The notes beneath the pieces are model-generated. The model saw only the letters and a list, made by a program, of their open reading frames with translations. It was not told the DNA's origin and ran no database searches. From Ascarosepion bandense (lineage: Eukaryota; Mollusca; Cephalopoda; Sepiida; Sepiidae), in NCBI GenBank assembly GCA_037127315.1, contig JBBBDQ010000310.1, positions 335,501 through 399,500 of the forward strand: a stretch of 64,000 nt of DNA, given 5' to 3'. Below, one piece after another: positions 57,212 through 64,000 of the stretch (positions are counted from its first letter, which is position 1; each line of letters starts with the position of its first letter). The position numbers and the translations under genes were made by a program.

Positions 57212-57700
57212 TGGTTTACCCCAACCAAATTGATAATGTCACTAAGACACAATTGATTGGGATTGGGTTTCCGATTCCTTCTACAATCTTCTTATTCGCT
57301 TTCAATCCCTGTTGCCCCTACTGTGATTGAAAGTGAATAAGAAGACTTTAAAAAGAAGTGGAAACCCAATTCTAAACAGGAAACAAAGGATAAAGAACTA
57401 ATCCTATTCAAAAGGTCCAGGAAGTGTGTGAACCAAACGATAGGCGAAGCTACCTACTCCTATTAAAAAAAATATTAAAAAATATAAAATAATAAAATAA
57501 AAATAAATTAAAAAACAATTTCAGAGTTTAGGCGGAGACATCAGACGTATGAAGTTGAATGGACTTAAGAAAGAACCGTAAAGCCAATTCTAAATAAGAA
57601 ACAAAGGATAAATTTCACTTCTGTTTAAGAAACAGGGAAATGTGTGAACCGGACAATAGGTAAACATATCTGCTCTTATATGTTTGTGGGGGATATGTAC
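57212..57700. repeat. Repeat with internal inverted and direct copies
   Basis: TCTTCTTATTCGCTTTCAAT (57287 on) and its near-exact reverse complement ATTGAAAGTGAATAAGAAGA (57324 on) flank about 17 bp, forming a hairpin. A second relation is direct: AGGAAACAAAGGATAAA...GTGTGTGAACCAAACGATAG (about 57378-57445) resembles AGAAACAAAGGATAAA...ATGTGTGAACCGGACAATAG (about 57597-57660). The function is unknown. Confidence 0.6.
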
Positions 57701-57736
57701 ATGTATAAAACGATCTTGAAAATTTCTACTTTGATT

Positions 57737-57763
57737 GTTTCATCGACGAACCGTCATCATCAG
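57737..57763 (-). ncRNA. Hammerhead-like core relic
   Basis: The minus strand reads CTGATGA (exact core), then TGACGGTTCGTCGAT with a 4-bp stem GACG/CGTC and GTT loop, then GAAAC (exact). Stems I and III could not be paired convincingly. It may be a decayed ribozyme or a chance match. Confidence 0.3.
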
Positions 57764-57839
57764 AAAGAGTACAAATTCTACATGAGCGAGACGAAACATT
57801 ATTCACATTATATGTATGAACTATAGCGTTATAAAATTT

Positions 57840-58133
57840 GGATTTTTAAAAATTTATGTTTTTATATATTTTTATATTTAATTATATTTTAAAGTTTACG
57901 TCTCACACATTTCTTTAGAACGAGCGATAAATTGAAATAAGCTGTTCGTATATTAATCGTCGGGGGTTCGTAGACCATAGTACATTCATTGACTTTGAAA
58001 TTGACTTTTCATTTTTACGGCATTTTTCAGTTCAAAATGGAAGAGACAGTATTTACATTCTATTTGTTCGACTCCTGTTTCTGATGTAAAAATAACTCTG
58101 TTTTACATTGATTAAAATATTTATACTGTACTG

Positions 58134-58135
<2 letters not shown>
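57840..58135. other. No recognised feature
   Basis: AT-rich; nothing recognised. Confidence 0.4.

Positions 58136-58137
<2 letters not shown>

Positions 58138-58180
<43 letters not shown>
58138..58180. repeat. (TA)n microsatellite
   Basis: Uninterrupted TA run. Confidence 0.95.
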
Positions 58181-58183
<3 letters not shown>

Positions 58184-58184
58184 A

Positions 58185-58650
58185 ATAAAATAAAGACAAG
58201 AGGAAAACTGTATTCTAAACTAAAAATTATACTAAAACAGACTAACATTCATAATAAAAATTTCAAAGAAAACGGTTGAATTTCCTTCATTTTAACATCT
58301 CGTGACTTTGCGCTACACCTGAAGAAATTCTAAAACAGACTTACACACAAAACAGTTTTCAAAGAAAATAAACAGTTTTCAAAGAAAATAAACAGTTTTC
58401 AAAGAAAATGGTCAAATTCCCTTCATTTTAATATCTCGTGACTTTACCCTACACATGAAGAAATTCTAAAAACTAAAATATTCTGTTGATCATTTGAAAT
58501 GATTTGTGAGCGTCTTTGTGGTTACCAACACTGTTTATAGATATGTAATTTAGAATAAAGCTCATTTCGTCTTTTTGCCTTGAAAAAGTCCATCACAGGA
58601 CGAAACGCGTAGGCGATTTAAAATGCAGTTTTCCTCTTTTCTTTATTTTA
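58185..58650 (+). repeat. Direct repeats ending in a Penelope-terminus-like motif
   Basis: A block of about 90 bp (TTCCTTCATTTTAACATCTCGTGACTTTG, then CTACACCTGAAGAAATTCTA) occurs twice, near 58280 and 58420. Between the copies lie three tandem AACAGTTTTCAAAGAAAA(TA) units (58345-58408). The 3' part carries GGACGAAACGCGTAGGCG, a motif seen at Penelope-like element termini. Confidence 0.7.
58577..58615 (+). ncRNA. Hammerhead-like relic at a Penelope-like terminus
   Basis: GTCC/GGAC (58588-58591, 58598-58601) forms a stem II. GAAA (58602-58605) is exact. CGC-GTAG-GCG (58606-58615) makes stem III. The first core strand reads CTTGAAAAA in place of CTGANGA, and the cleavage triplet is lost. GCCT (58577-58580) can also pair with AGGC (58611-58614). 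Confidence 0.3.
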
Positions 58651-58699
58651 TTTAACCATTCTGTCCTTAATCTCAGATTATAACTGAGTATATTTTTAC

Positions 58700-58735
58700 A
58701 TATATATATATATATATATATAGATATATATATAT
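58700..58735. repeat. (TA)n microsatellite, interrupted
   Basis: TA run with one TAGA interruption. Confidence 0.9.
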
Positions 58736-58737
58736 TA

Positions 58738-58833
58738 TGAGCAAACTATCCACTCAAATATGAGTATCCATTAAAAATCATAATGTTAAAACAAATATGT
58801 TGGCTAATGCCAGTTTCGTAAATTTCCGTATAC

Positions 58834-58838
<5 letters not shown>
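58738..58838 (+). repeat. Diverged SINE-tail-like repeat, copy D
   Basis: CTCAAATATGAGTATCCATT, ATAATGTTAAAACAAATATG and GTAAATTTCCGTATACTTT resemble the CGAGTATCGAT/ATGTTCAAACAAATC family at 6.5-7.6 kb. Confidence 0.45.

Positions 58839-58839
<1 letters not shown>

Positions 58840-58887
<48 letters not shown>
58840..58887. repeat. (TA)n microsatellite
   Basis: Uninterrupted TA run. Confidence 0.95.
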
Positions 58888-58890
<3 letters not shown>

Positions 58891-59393
58891 CCGTTCTAAA
58901 CATCATATTTTGGCTTTAACCTCTGGTGAAAATAAAGATTAAAATTGTCCAACATTTTAATCGATAACACAACCTTCAGCTATTGGAGGCCATCTATATC
59001 AAATCAAAGCAACCGACATTCAATAAAATCACATTTCAATCTAGTCACAACACATTGTATTTAGACATACGGGTCTGTTGTTAACATTTCGTTCTCTCAC
59101 CTGGTGTGACGTCATAGAACCGCATTACTAATTTACGACCTTCGTTTGCTATTCGGTGAATGTTACCGTCGCATAGCAATATTTTATATCAGCACAAAAG
59201 AATACCTTCTTTGATGGTGGATGTCTTTATGTTAACGTCTCTGCAACCACTCTGAAAATGGCACATGTGGACCGAAAGCTTAGAACCTACGTAGTTTTTG
59301 TCTTTATTTCCACTAGAAATAAAAGCCAAAATACAATGTTTAGAATGGCTCATGATTAAACATAATATACATTCATTGTCTTTTATATTTAAC
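58885..59393. repeat. Unit with inverted ends, related to 5.6-5.9 kb
   Basis: AGCCGTTCTAAACATCATATTTTGGC (58888 on) is the reverse complement, with changes, of GCCAAAATACAATGTTTAGAATGGCT (about 59331-59356). Both ends face (TA)n. The left arm region matches 5575-5855 in inverse orientation. CTCTGAAAATGGCACATGTG (59250 on), followed by GACCGAAAGCTTAG, has a Penelope-terminus look. Confidence 0.6.
59252..59280 (+). ncRNA. Very weak hammerhead-like relic
   Basis: CTGAAAA is near the CTGANGA core, and TGGC...GACC then GAAA (59274-59277) follow at the right spacing. Stem II is poor and stems I and III were not found. Confidence 0.15.
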
Positions 59394-59413
59394 AATATAT
59401 ATATATATATATA
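59394..59413. repeat. (TA)n microsatellite
   Basis: Short TA run at the left edge of the next element. Confidence 0.9.
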
Positions 59414-60868
59414 TTAGATACTTCCACTAAATCTCTAATAAACAGCATAGTATGAATTTTAAAAGGCCTGAAACTTAATAAAAACGAACTTTTGTCATCA
59501 AAATGTTTACATTATTATTAAAAGAAAAAATCGAAATACTTTTTAATTATTTTGAGAAAATTGTTAATCCCTTCTAACATCTTCGTAATTTTGGCAGAAA
59601 ATCTTATTTTGATTTAAGTTAGCAGGTAACCAAAACGTTACAAGAGTTTACAATAGAAAACGTAAACGTAATATTACATAACTCACTTTTTCTCGTGACA
59701 AACACATTAATTTGGAAGTTCTCGCAAAAATCAAGCAATTGTCACATTTTAGTGAAAATTTCAGTACTTATTCACAAATGAATGAAATTAATTTTTAAAT
59801 TTTAAATTTTTAAAAATCTTGGTAAAAATGTATATTTTTTTTACATCTGTTACCCACCCTCTACGTAAATCCATGAAATTTTAATAAATTTTACTTTGCT
59901 GACGTAAATAGTTTTATTAGTTAAACGCAGGACTCATTGGGGAATATAAATATATATTTTTTTAATTTGGCCTCTGTTTCCGAAAATCTGCTCCGAATAG
60001 TAAAAAAAAAATACGATAAAACTCTGATATTTTTTAAATTGATAAGCTTTTAATTGCTTGAATAAATAATAAAAATTAAGGACATTATACTCTGAAAAAA
60101 AAATTACTAATGAAATTTTAAAAGAATTGTTTTCATTTATTGTTAATTATAATGCTTTATAAAGTTTCAAAAATATTTTTAAATACTTCAAAGATTTGTG
60201 GCAGTTAGATTTTTTAGTTAGTAATTGAAGATTATATTGCCTATCGAAAATTGAAAAGTTTAATACAAATCGTTTGGCCTTTATATTTTTATATTAATTA
60301 ATTTTTTTTGTCTATTTGAATTTTTTTGTATGGTAATTTCTATGTGCAAATTAAAAAGTAAGAGTTTCCTCCCCTTACCCGAGAGAATTTGTGCAATTTC
60401 TCTAATCAACAACTTTTCAACACGTTTGATATACGGCGGACAGGTAAAAAAGTTTAACTCTGTGATTAAGAAATGGATTTATTCTAAATTTCACGCTATA
60501 AATAAATAATACTTGTGTAAATCAGATTACTTTGACATACATTTTGCTAATTTTCTAAAGATAATGTGTCACAAATCCATATTTTATTTTTGCTAAATTT
60601 TTAAAACCGGGAATTAACTTTTGTTAAAATGTGTCGATCGCTTAAAAAAGGCCGAAAAATGGAAAGATTAAAGAAAAATTTGAAAAAAATTTAGATTCCA
60701 CTTAAAATAATTTTTGTTTGAAATACACCAGAGTATTTTGCTTACTGGAAATAGGAAATTTAATCATTTAGATTTCAATTAAAATTAAAATAAAAGTTTC
60801 AAGAAAACTTTTTATTTTTAAAAATTCAATTTAAAATTTAGATATCGTAAATGAGTGTAGGTATCTAA
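59414..60868 (-). mobile_element. Unclassified TIR element, inverted copy of the 50.5-55.5 kb array repeat
   Basis: The left end reads TTAGATACTTCCACT. The right end as reverse complement reads TTAGATACCTACACT, a 13/15 match, with TA on both outer sides. The interior is collinear, in reverse, with the array copies: GGCCTGAAAC end, CATCTTCG/GTTAATCCCTTCTAAC, the GGTAACAG block near 59840, TAAGCTTTTAATTGCTTGAA near 60045, and TGTGTCGATCGCTT near 60630. Length is 1455 bp. No transposase or other open frame is present. The terminal repeats suggest a non-autonomous DNA transposon; I could not assign a superfamily. Confidence 0.65.
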
Positions 60869-60885
60869 TATACATATAGAATGAG

Positions 60886-60889
<4 letters not shown>

Positions 60890-60934
<45 letters not shown>
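60890..60934. repeat. (TA)n microsatellite
   Basis: Uninterrupted TA run. Confidence 0.95.
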
Positions 60935-60937
<3 letters not shown>

Positions 60938-60939
<2 letters not shown>

Positions 60940-61290
60940 GTCTCTGTGTGTTTTTGTGTGAATCGGTGTAATAACCCTGAAGCAAATCTACAATATCATA
61001 ACTAATGATGAAAGCATTTCGTAGACATTTTCGTCTTAGCGAATTATTTTCTGTTTTAGAGTCGTATATTTTATGTCAAAGTTGTGGTCAGTCTCGTTAC
61101 AGTGTACAACCAATACGTTTGTGCGTGTGTATGTGTGTGTTTCTTTTGAAATGTCTTTTTTCTCCATTATATTATTTCTGGCAATACTTGCAGAGTAAAG
61201 ATTAAATTCATCTGTCAAGTTTTGGCTTGTTTTGTTTTTGTATTGTTTAAGTTTTAAAGGAAAAGTAGACTAATTTTTCTCCAGTTTCTG
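60938..61290. other. No recognised feature
   Basis: Open frames of about 60 codons on both strands overlap here, but neither shows a motif. Confidence 0.4.
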
Positions 61291-61296
61291 AAAGGA

Positions 61297-61531
61297 TTTT
61301 TCTGTTGCTGAGGTGATGTGTCGTCCCCCGTGGGGATCTTCATATCGAAATGGCCATTCAACATCTTTGAATTAATCCTTTTTTAATATATATTTGCTCT
61401 GTAATATTTTATTACATGGAGCTCTCTTCCTGTATCATTTTTTAATATTAAAATAAATTTTTAATATTAATTAGGATCGGGTTTTTTGGAATTTACCTTC
61501 CTGCTTTTTTCCCTTGGATTGAAGTATCTGA

Positions 61532-61536
<5 letters not shown>
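61297..61536 (+). repeat. Dispersed unit of about 250 bp, copy 2
   Basis: Almost identical to 7203-7448, with a handful of differences (including GTCCCCC for GCTCCCC and CTTCATATC for CGTCATATC). It ends in (TA)n at 61536-61582. It lacks the inverted partner arm that makes the palindrome at 7.1-7.3 kb. Confidence 0.8.
61303..61363 (+). ncRNA. Hammerhead-like fold, second copy
   Basis: The same pairings as at 7212-7272 are kept: TGTTG/CAACA, GATGTG/CATATC, exact GAAA and TGGCCA. The core again reads CTGAGGT, so the variant base is shared by both copies. The few changes fall mainly in the loop side of stem II. Confidence 0.35.

Positions 61537-61582
<46 letters not shown>
61536..61582. repeat. 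(TA)n microsatellite
   Basis: Uninterrupted TA run. Confidence 0.95.
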
Positions 61583-61583
<1 letters not shown>

Positions 61584-61764
61584 TGCTGGGCTTAACCAGT
61601 AGCTTAGTTTTTAGATTTGAACAGCCAAACTATACGTAGATATGATTTGATTATACTGGCCAACCACAGTTTTAAGAACAACTGAATACAGTGCTTGGCC
61701 CATAATCCAAATTAACTAAATACTGAATTCAGTGCTGTTCTTCTAGATTGATTGCCAAGAAAGG

Positions 61765-61766
<2 letters not shown>

Positions 61767-61804
<38 letters not shown>
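61767..61804. repeat. (TA)n microsatellite
   Basis: TA run at the presumed 3' edge of the Penelope-like element. Confidence 0.95.
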
Positions 61805-61806
<2 letters not shown>

Positions 61807-61825
61807 TGTACACACACATAATGGT

Positions 61826-61878
61826 ATTTGTGACGCTACACGTGTTTCGAGGCTAAGATTGACTCTCTTCAGGCAAAT
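61826..61878 (-). ncRNA. Candidate hammerhead ribozyme, 3' end of the Penelope-like element
   Basis: Read on the minus strand: ATTTG (61874-61878) pairs with CAAAT (61826-61830) as stem I. CTGAAGA (61866-61872) matches the core CTGANGA exactly. GAG/CTC makes a 3-bp stem II around an 11-base loop. GAAA (61845-61848) is exact, CAC...GCG is a short stem III with one A/C mismatch, probably a CpG loss, and GTC (61832-61834) is a favoured cleavage triplet just before stem I. Short stem III and such loops are typical of hammerheads in Penelope-like elements. The A/C next to the cleavage site may weaken activity. Confidence 0.55.
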
Positions 61879-62247
61879 AATTTTGTGGCTTTACGTATTG
61901 AGTTCCTTTTGTTTCTGATGGCCAAGTTGTTGTTTATAAATAAATAAGTAGGTAGAAAAAATCAGAAAATAAATCAAATCAGTAAAATAAAATAAAATAA
62001 CATAAAAAAATCAAATGTTGGCGTGTTGAAGAGTCTGTGTTTTCTTACATCAGCACGTGTATAAATGGACAAACAGATAAATAAGTAAACAGATGAATGA
62101 ATCAAGTGCTTACCCCAATTTGAAATGATTTTGGTCTGGGGTTCCCTCCTTAGTTCGTTAAAAATAACTTCTAGTCGCCTTTACTTATCTACAAGCCTTT
62201 TCATCGGTCAGTGGGTTGTTTTTATTGCTTTGACAGTGTTTTGAATT

Positions 62248-62250
62248 TGA

Positions 62251-62281
<31 letters not shown>

Positions 62282-62330
62282 CTGTGTGTGTGTGTCTGTG
62301 TGTGTGCGTCTCTCTGTGTGTGTGAGCGTT
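62248..62330 (+). repeat. (TG)n microsatellite with variants
   Basis: TG run with CTG, GCG and TCTC interruptions. A second GT-rich patch lies at 62383-62430. Frames with Cys-Val repeats here are artefacts. Confidence 0.95.
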
Positions 62331-62419
62331 TTTTATGTTTTAGAATTGTTTTTATGGGTCATCTGGTTCTTTTTTATTGTTTGGTGTGTGTATGTATGTG
62401 TGTGTCTGTATGTTTTTCG

Positions 62420-63410
62420 GTGTGTGTGTTTTTCATGTAGTTTTGTTGAGTGAAGGCGTGTATTTTTTATGAATCTTTCTTCCTGCTTTATTAATGTTTC
62501 GTAATCTGTATTTTGATAAATAGGTATATCCTTGAATTTGCTATCACTATATTCATGCAAATGTTGGGAGACATATAATTTCCTGTTATATGATAATCTT
62601 ATATTGCTTTTATGAAGGGATATTCTATTACTCAAGCATTGTGTCGCTCCCATGTACATCTTTTCCGCATTTGTCGCATTTTAGAGAGTAAACTACATTT
62701 TTCAAGTTGCAACTTAGATCCGATTTTATTTCGAACTTGAAGTGTTTTCCTTCTATTATTATGTTGCATACTCCACATATTTTTTGTTGCCTTTTGTGAC
62801 CCCCTGTTTTGTGTGCTGTTCGAATTTTGATAAGATTAGGACATCTTTTAAATTTTGGGGCTGGCGTTTGCTATTAAATATTTTAGTTGTCTTTAAGATT
62901 TCTTTTATTTTTTATATTTGTTGAGTAATACCATGTGGGTTTTGATCTTTGTGAATAATTCTGCATTATGTTTGTTGTGGTGAAAGCGTATGCTAGAATG
63001 CTTTCTTCTTTTTCATGTTTTTGTTGTTTTTTTTTTTTAATTCCGGAGGGATTCTAATGGTATTTTTCTGCTAGTTGGAAACCATTGTCTCTTAGTGAGG
63101 TGGGGTATCTTCTTATTCGTAATGTTTTTCGTAGTTCAGTTACTATCGTGCAAATTCGTCGTGCTAAGGAATAGGGGATTGATTTTAAACAGCTTTTTGT
63201 ATGGTGACTCTTGAAGTGGAGGTATTGTTGGGTGTCTGTGGGTTTGTGGTAAATGTCTGTGATGATGCGATTGTTTCGTTTTTATTAGTATGTCTAGGAA
63301 CGGTAATTATTTATAACTATATTCTAGCGTGAACTTGATTTTGGGGTGCAGGTGTTGTAGTATATTGTGTAGTTTATTCATGTCGCACAGAAACAAAAGG
63401 AAGTCGATAC
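62420..63410 (-). pseudogene. Penelope-like RT C-terminal part and GIY-YIG endonuclease
   Basis: From the right on the minus strand: LRIDFLLF at the palm position, where only one Asp remains, then LHPKIKFTLEYSYK and stop, LPFLDILIKTK, ITDIYHKPTDTQQYLHFKSH, SIPYSLARRICTIV, YPTSLRDNGFQLAEK. Then a Cys region, CGVCNIIIEGKHF and NLKNVVYSLKCDKCG, precedes the endonuclease: MYMGATQCLSNRISLHKSNI (YxG and Arg motifs), YVSQHLHEYSDSKF, DIPIYQNTDYETLIKQEERF with the catalytic Glu region. It ends in the GT-rich repeat. Several shifts (for example near 62650) and stops inactivate it. The endonuclease makes the target nick used for priming. Confidence 0.85.
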
Positions 63411-63423
63411 GTAAAGCCACAAA

Positions 63424-63480
63424 TTTATTCCCCTGAAGAGAGTCAATCTTAGAATCGAAACACGTGTAGCGTCCCAAATA
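63424..63480 (+). ncRNA. Candidate hammerhead ribozyme, inverted terminal copy
   Basis: CTGAAGA (63433-63439), GAAA (63457-63460), CAC-GTGTA-GCG and GTC (63471-63473) are as in the 61.8-kb copy but on the plus strand. Stem I is weaker (TATT/AATA after a CC mismatch), and stem II has lost one pair (GAG against ATC). It is probably inactive. Confidence 0.4.
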
Positions 63481-63572
63481 CCATTATGGACACTTTAGTA
63501 TCATAACATGTATAAAAACAACAATAGTAAATATACACTTTAAACAAAACGTTTACGGCCTCTCACGCTTTT

Positions 63573-63574
<2 letters not shown>

Positions 63575-63616
<42 letters not shown>
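63575..63616. repeat. (TA)n microsatellite
   Basis: Uninterrupted TA run. Confidence 0.95.
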
Positions 63617-63618
<2 letters not shown>

Positions 63619-63630
63619 CACACATACTGA

Positions 63631-63981
63631 GTTGACAGCAGCTTAAAACTTAGTATCCACCAACAATCAACTGATAAAAGTGATCTTATAAACTTATCAA
63701 AACAACAAAATAAAATCCGGCATGATCATTGGATTCTACTTAAGAGTTCTCAGAATTTGCAACTCTCAAATTTACAGGACGGGGATAAATATATTGAAAA
63801 TACTTTCAAGACTCTTCAAAATTTTAACTATTTCATATTCAATGCGAAACAAAAGACTCATAAAATATACCAAAATAGAAAAGCTGTCCTTCCTAACAAA
63901 CCCAACGAAACAAAAAATATATTCTATCCACTAACTCCATCACAAAGACAACCGAGAAGAATTTATCTAAACTCAATATAA
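63631..63981 (+). CDS. Unassigned open stretch near the window end, possibly an element fragment
   Basis: After a TGA at 63628-63630 the frame stays open for 116 codons to a TAA at 63979-63981. It reads HQQSTDKSDLINLSKQQNKI, HDHWILLKSSQNLQLSNLQD, NFNYFIFNAKQKTHKIYQNR and YPLTPSQRQPRRIYLNSI. Composition is Asn/Lys/Gln-rich without low-complexity repeats, unlike shadow frames elsewhere here. No ATG lies near the start; the first ATG in this frame would remove much of it. I do not recognise a family. It may be the N-terminal part of a retroelement protein, given the Penelope-like neighbour, or a chance opening in A-rich DNA. Confidence 0.3.
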   Translation, partial: VDSSLKLSIHQQSTDKSDLINLSKQQNKIRHDHWILLKSSQNLQLSNLQDGDKYIENTFKTLQNFNYFIFNAKQKTHKIYQNRKAVLPNKPNETKNIFYPLTPSQRQPRRIYLNSI

Positions 63982-64000
63982 CATTTGTTACAACTACATC

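Larger units (their letters stand above)
61810..63495 (-). mobile_element. Penelope-like element with inverted ends
   Basis: The coding remnant on the minus strand (RT end, Cys region, GIY-YIG) lies between two inverted copies of a segment of about 100 bp (61819-61914 and 63387-63486) that carries a hammerhead-like motif. (TA)n runs lie outside both ends (61767-61804 and 63575-63616). Penelope-like elements are known for terminal repeats in either orientation, 5' truncation, and hammerhead motifs in these repeats. The inverted copy is fused directly to the RT sequence, as expected for a truncated insertion with an inverted 5' fragment. Confidence 0.75.

Noticed and set aside
62211..62453. Open frames with Cys-Val runs
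   Set aside because: Translation of (TG)n; not a cysteine-rich peptide gene.

Overview
This is a 64-kb piece of an AT-rich animal genome, most likely a mollusc and plausibly a coleoid cephalopod. No intact host protein-coding gene, spliced exon set, rRNA or functional tRNA could be supported. Nearly every recognisable coding stretch belongs to a decayed transposable element. The taxonomic guess is inference, based on the element mix: a Ty3/Gypsy LTR element, Tx1-, RTE- and jockey/CR1-like LINEs, Penelope-like elements, tRNA-derived SINEs, Helitrons, mariner/Tc1 and hAT-like elements, plus very dense (TA)n, (AC)n, (TC)n and (TATC)n microsatellites. A species-level search would settle it.

Left part (1-12.5 kb): the 3' half of a Ty3/Gypsy element (RT, RNase H and integrase, broken by several frameshifts) ends in a probable LTR at 2574-3034. 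An 18-bp minisatellite follows. Next comes a patchwork of tRNA-headed SINE-like repeats whose tails run into microsatellites, a minus-strand Penelope-like RT fragment (6.0-6.5 kb), a near-perfect palindrome (7.1-7.3 kb) and a Helitron helicase relic (8.1-8.8 kb). Middle (12.5-30 kb): long AT-rich tracts with nothing recognisable, interrupted by a mariner relic (19.0-19.6 kb), a LINE C-terminal fragment with an (ATT)n tail (21.0-22.1 kb) and a non-autonomous Helitron (23.6-24.6 kb).

30-50 kb is the densest part: an RTE-like LINE split by a jockey/CR1-like LINE, a probable non-autonomous hAT element with a near-matching 8-bp target duplication, a second copy of the jockey-like LINE, a Tc1-like transposon with long IR/DR termini and a DD34E transposase carrying only two visible lesions, a tRNA-derived SINE, two mariner relics on opposite strands, duplicated SINE plus LINE-3'UTR blocks, and a GC-richer minus-strand Tx1-like LINE (45.5-49.6 kb). 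From 50.5 to 55.5 kb there is an array of diverged copies of one 0.9-1.3 kb repeat. An inverted copy at 59.4-60.9 kb has clear terminal inverted repeats, which suggests an unclassified DNA transposon. The right end (57-64 kb) holds Penelope-like sequence with a GIY-YIG region and inverted termini.

The most interesting signal is a set of short folds that resemble hammerhead ribozymes. They lie in the Penelope-like termini (61.8 and 63.4 kb) and, less certainly, in a dispersed unit of about 250 bp at 7.2 and 61.3 kb and in three further relics at 57.7-59.3 kb. Hammerheads in Penelope-like elements and animal retrozymes are known. The unit at 7.2/61.3 kb and the array repeat are the best candidates for something not yet described. 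All calls come from reading the sequence by eye; no alignment, folding or database search was run.
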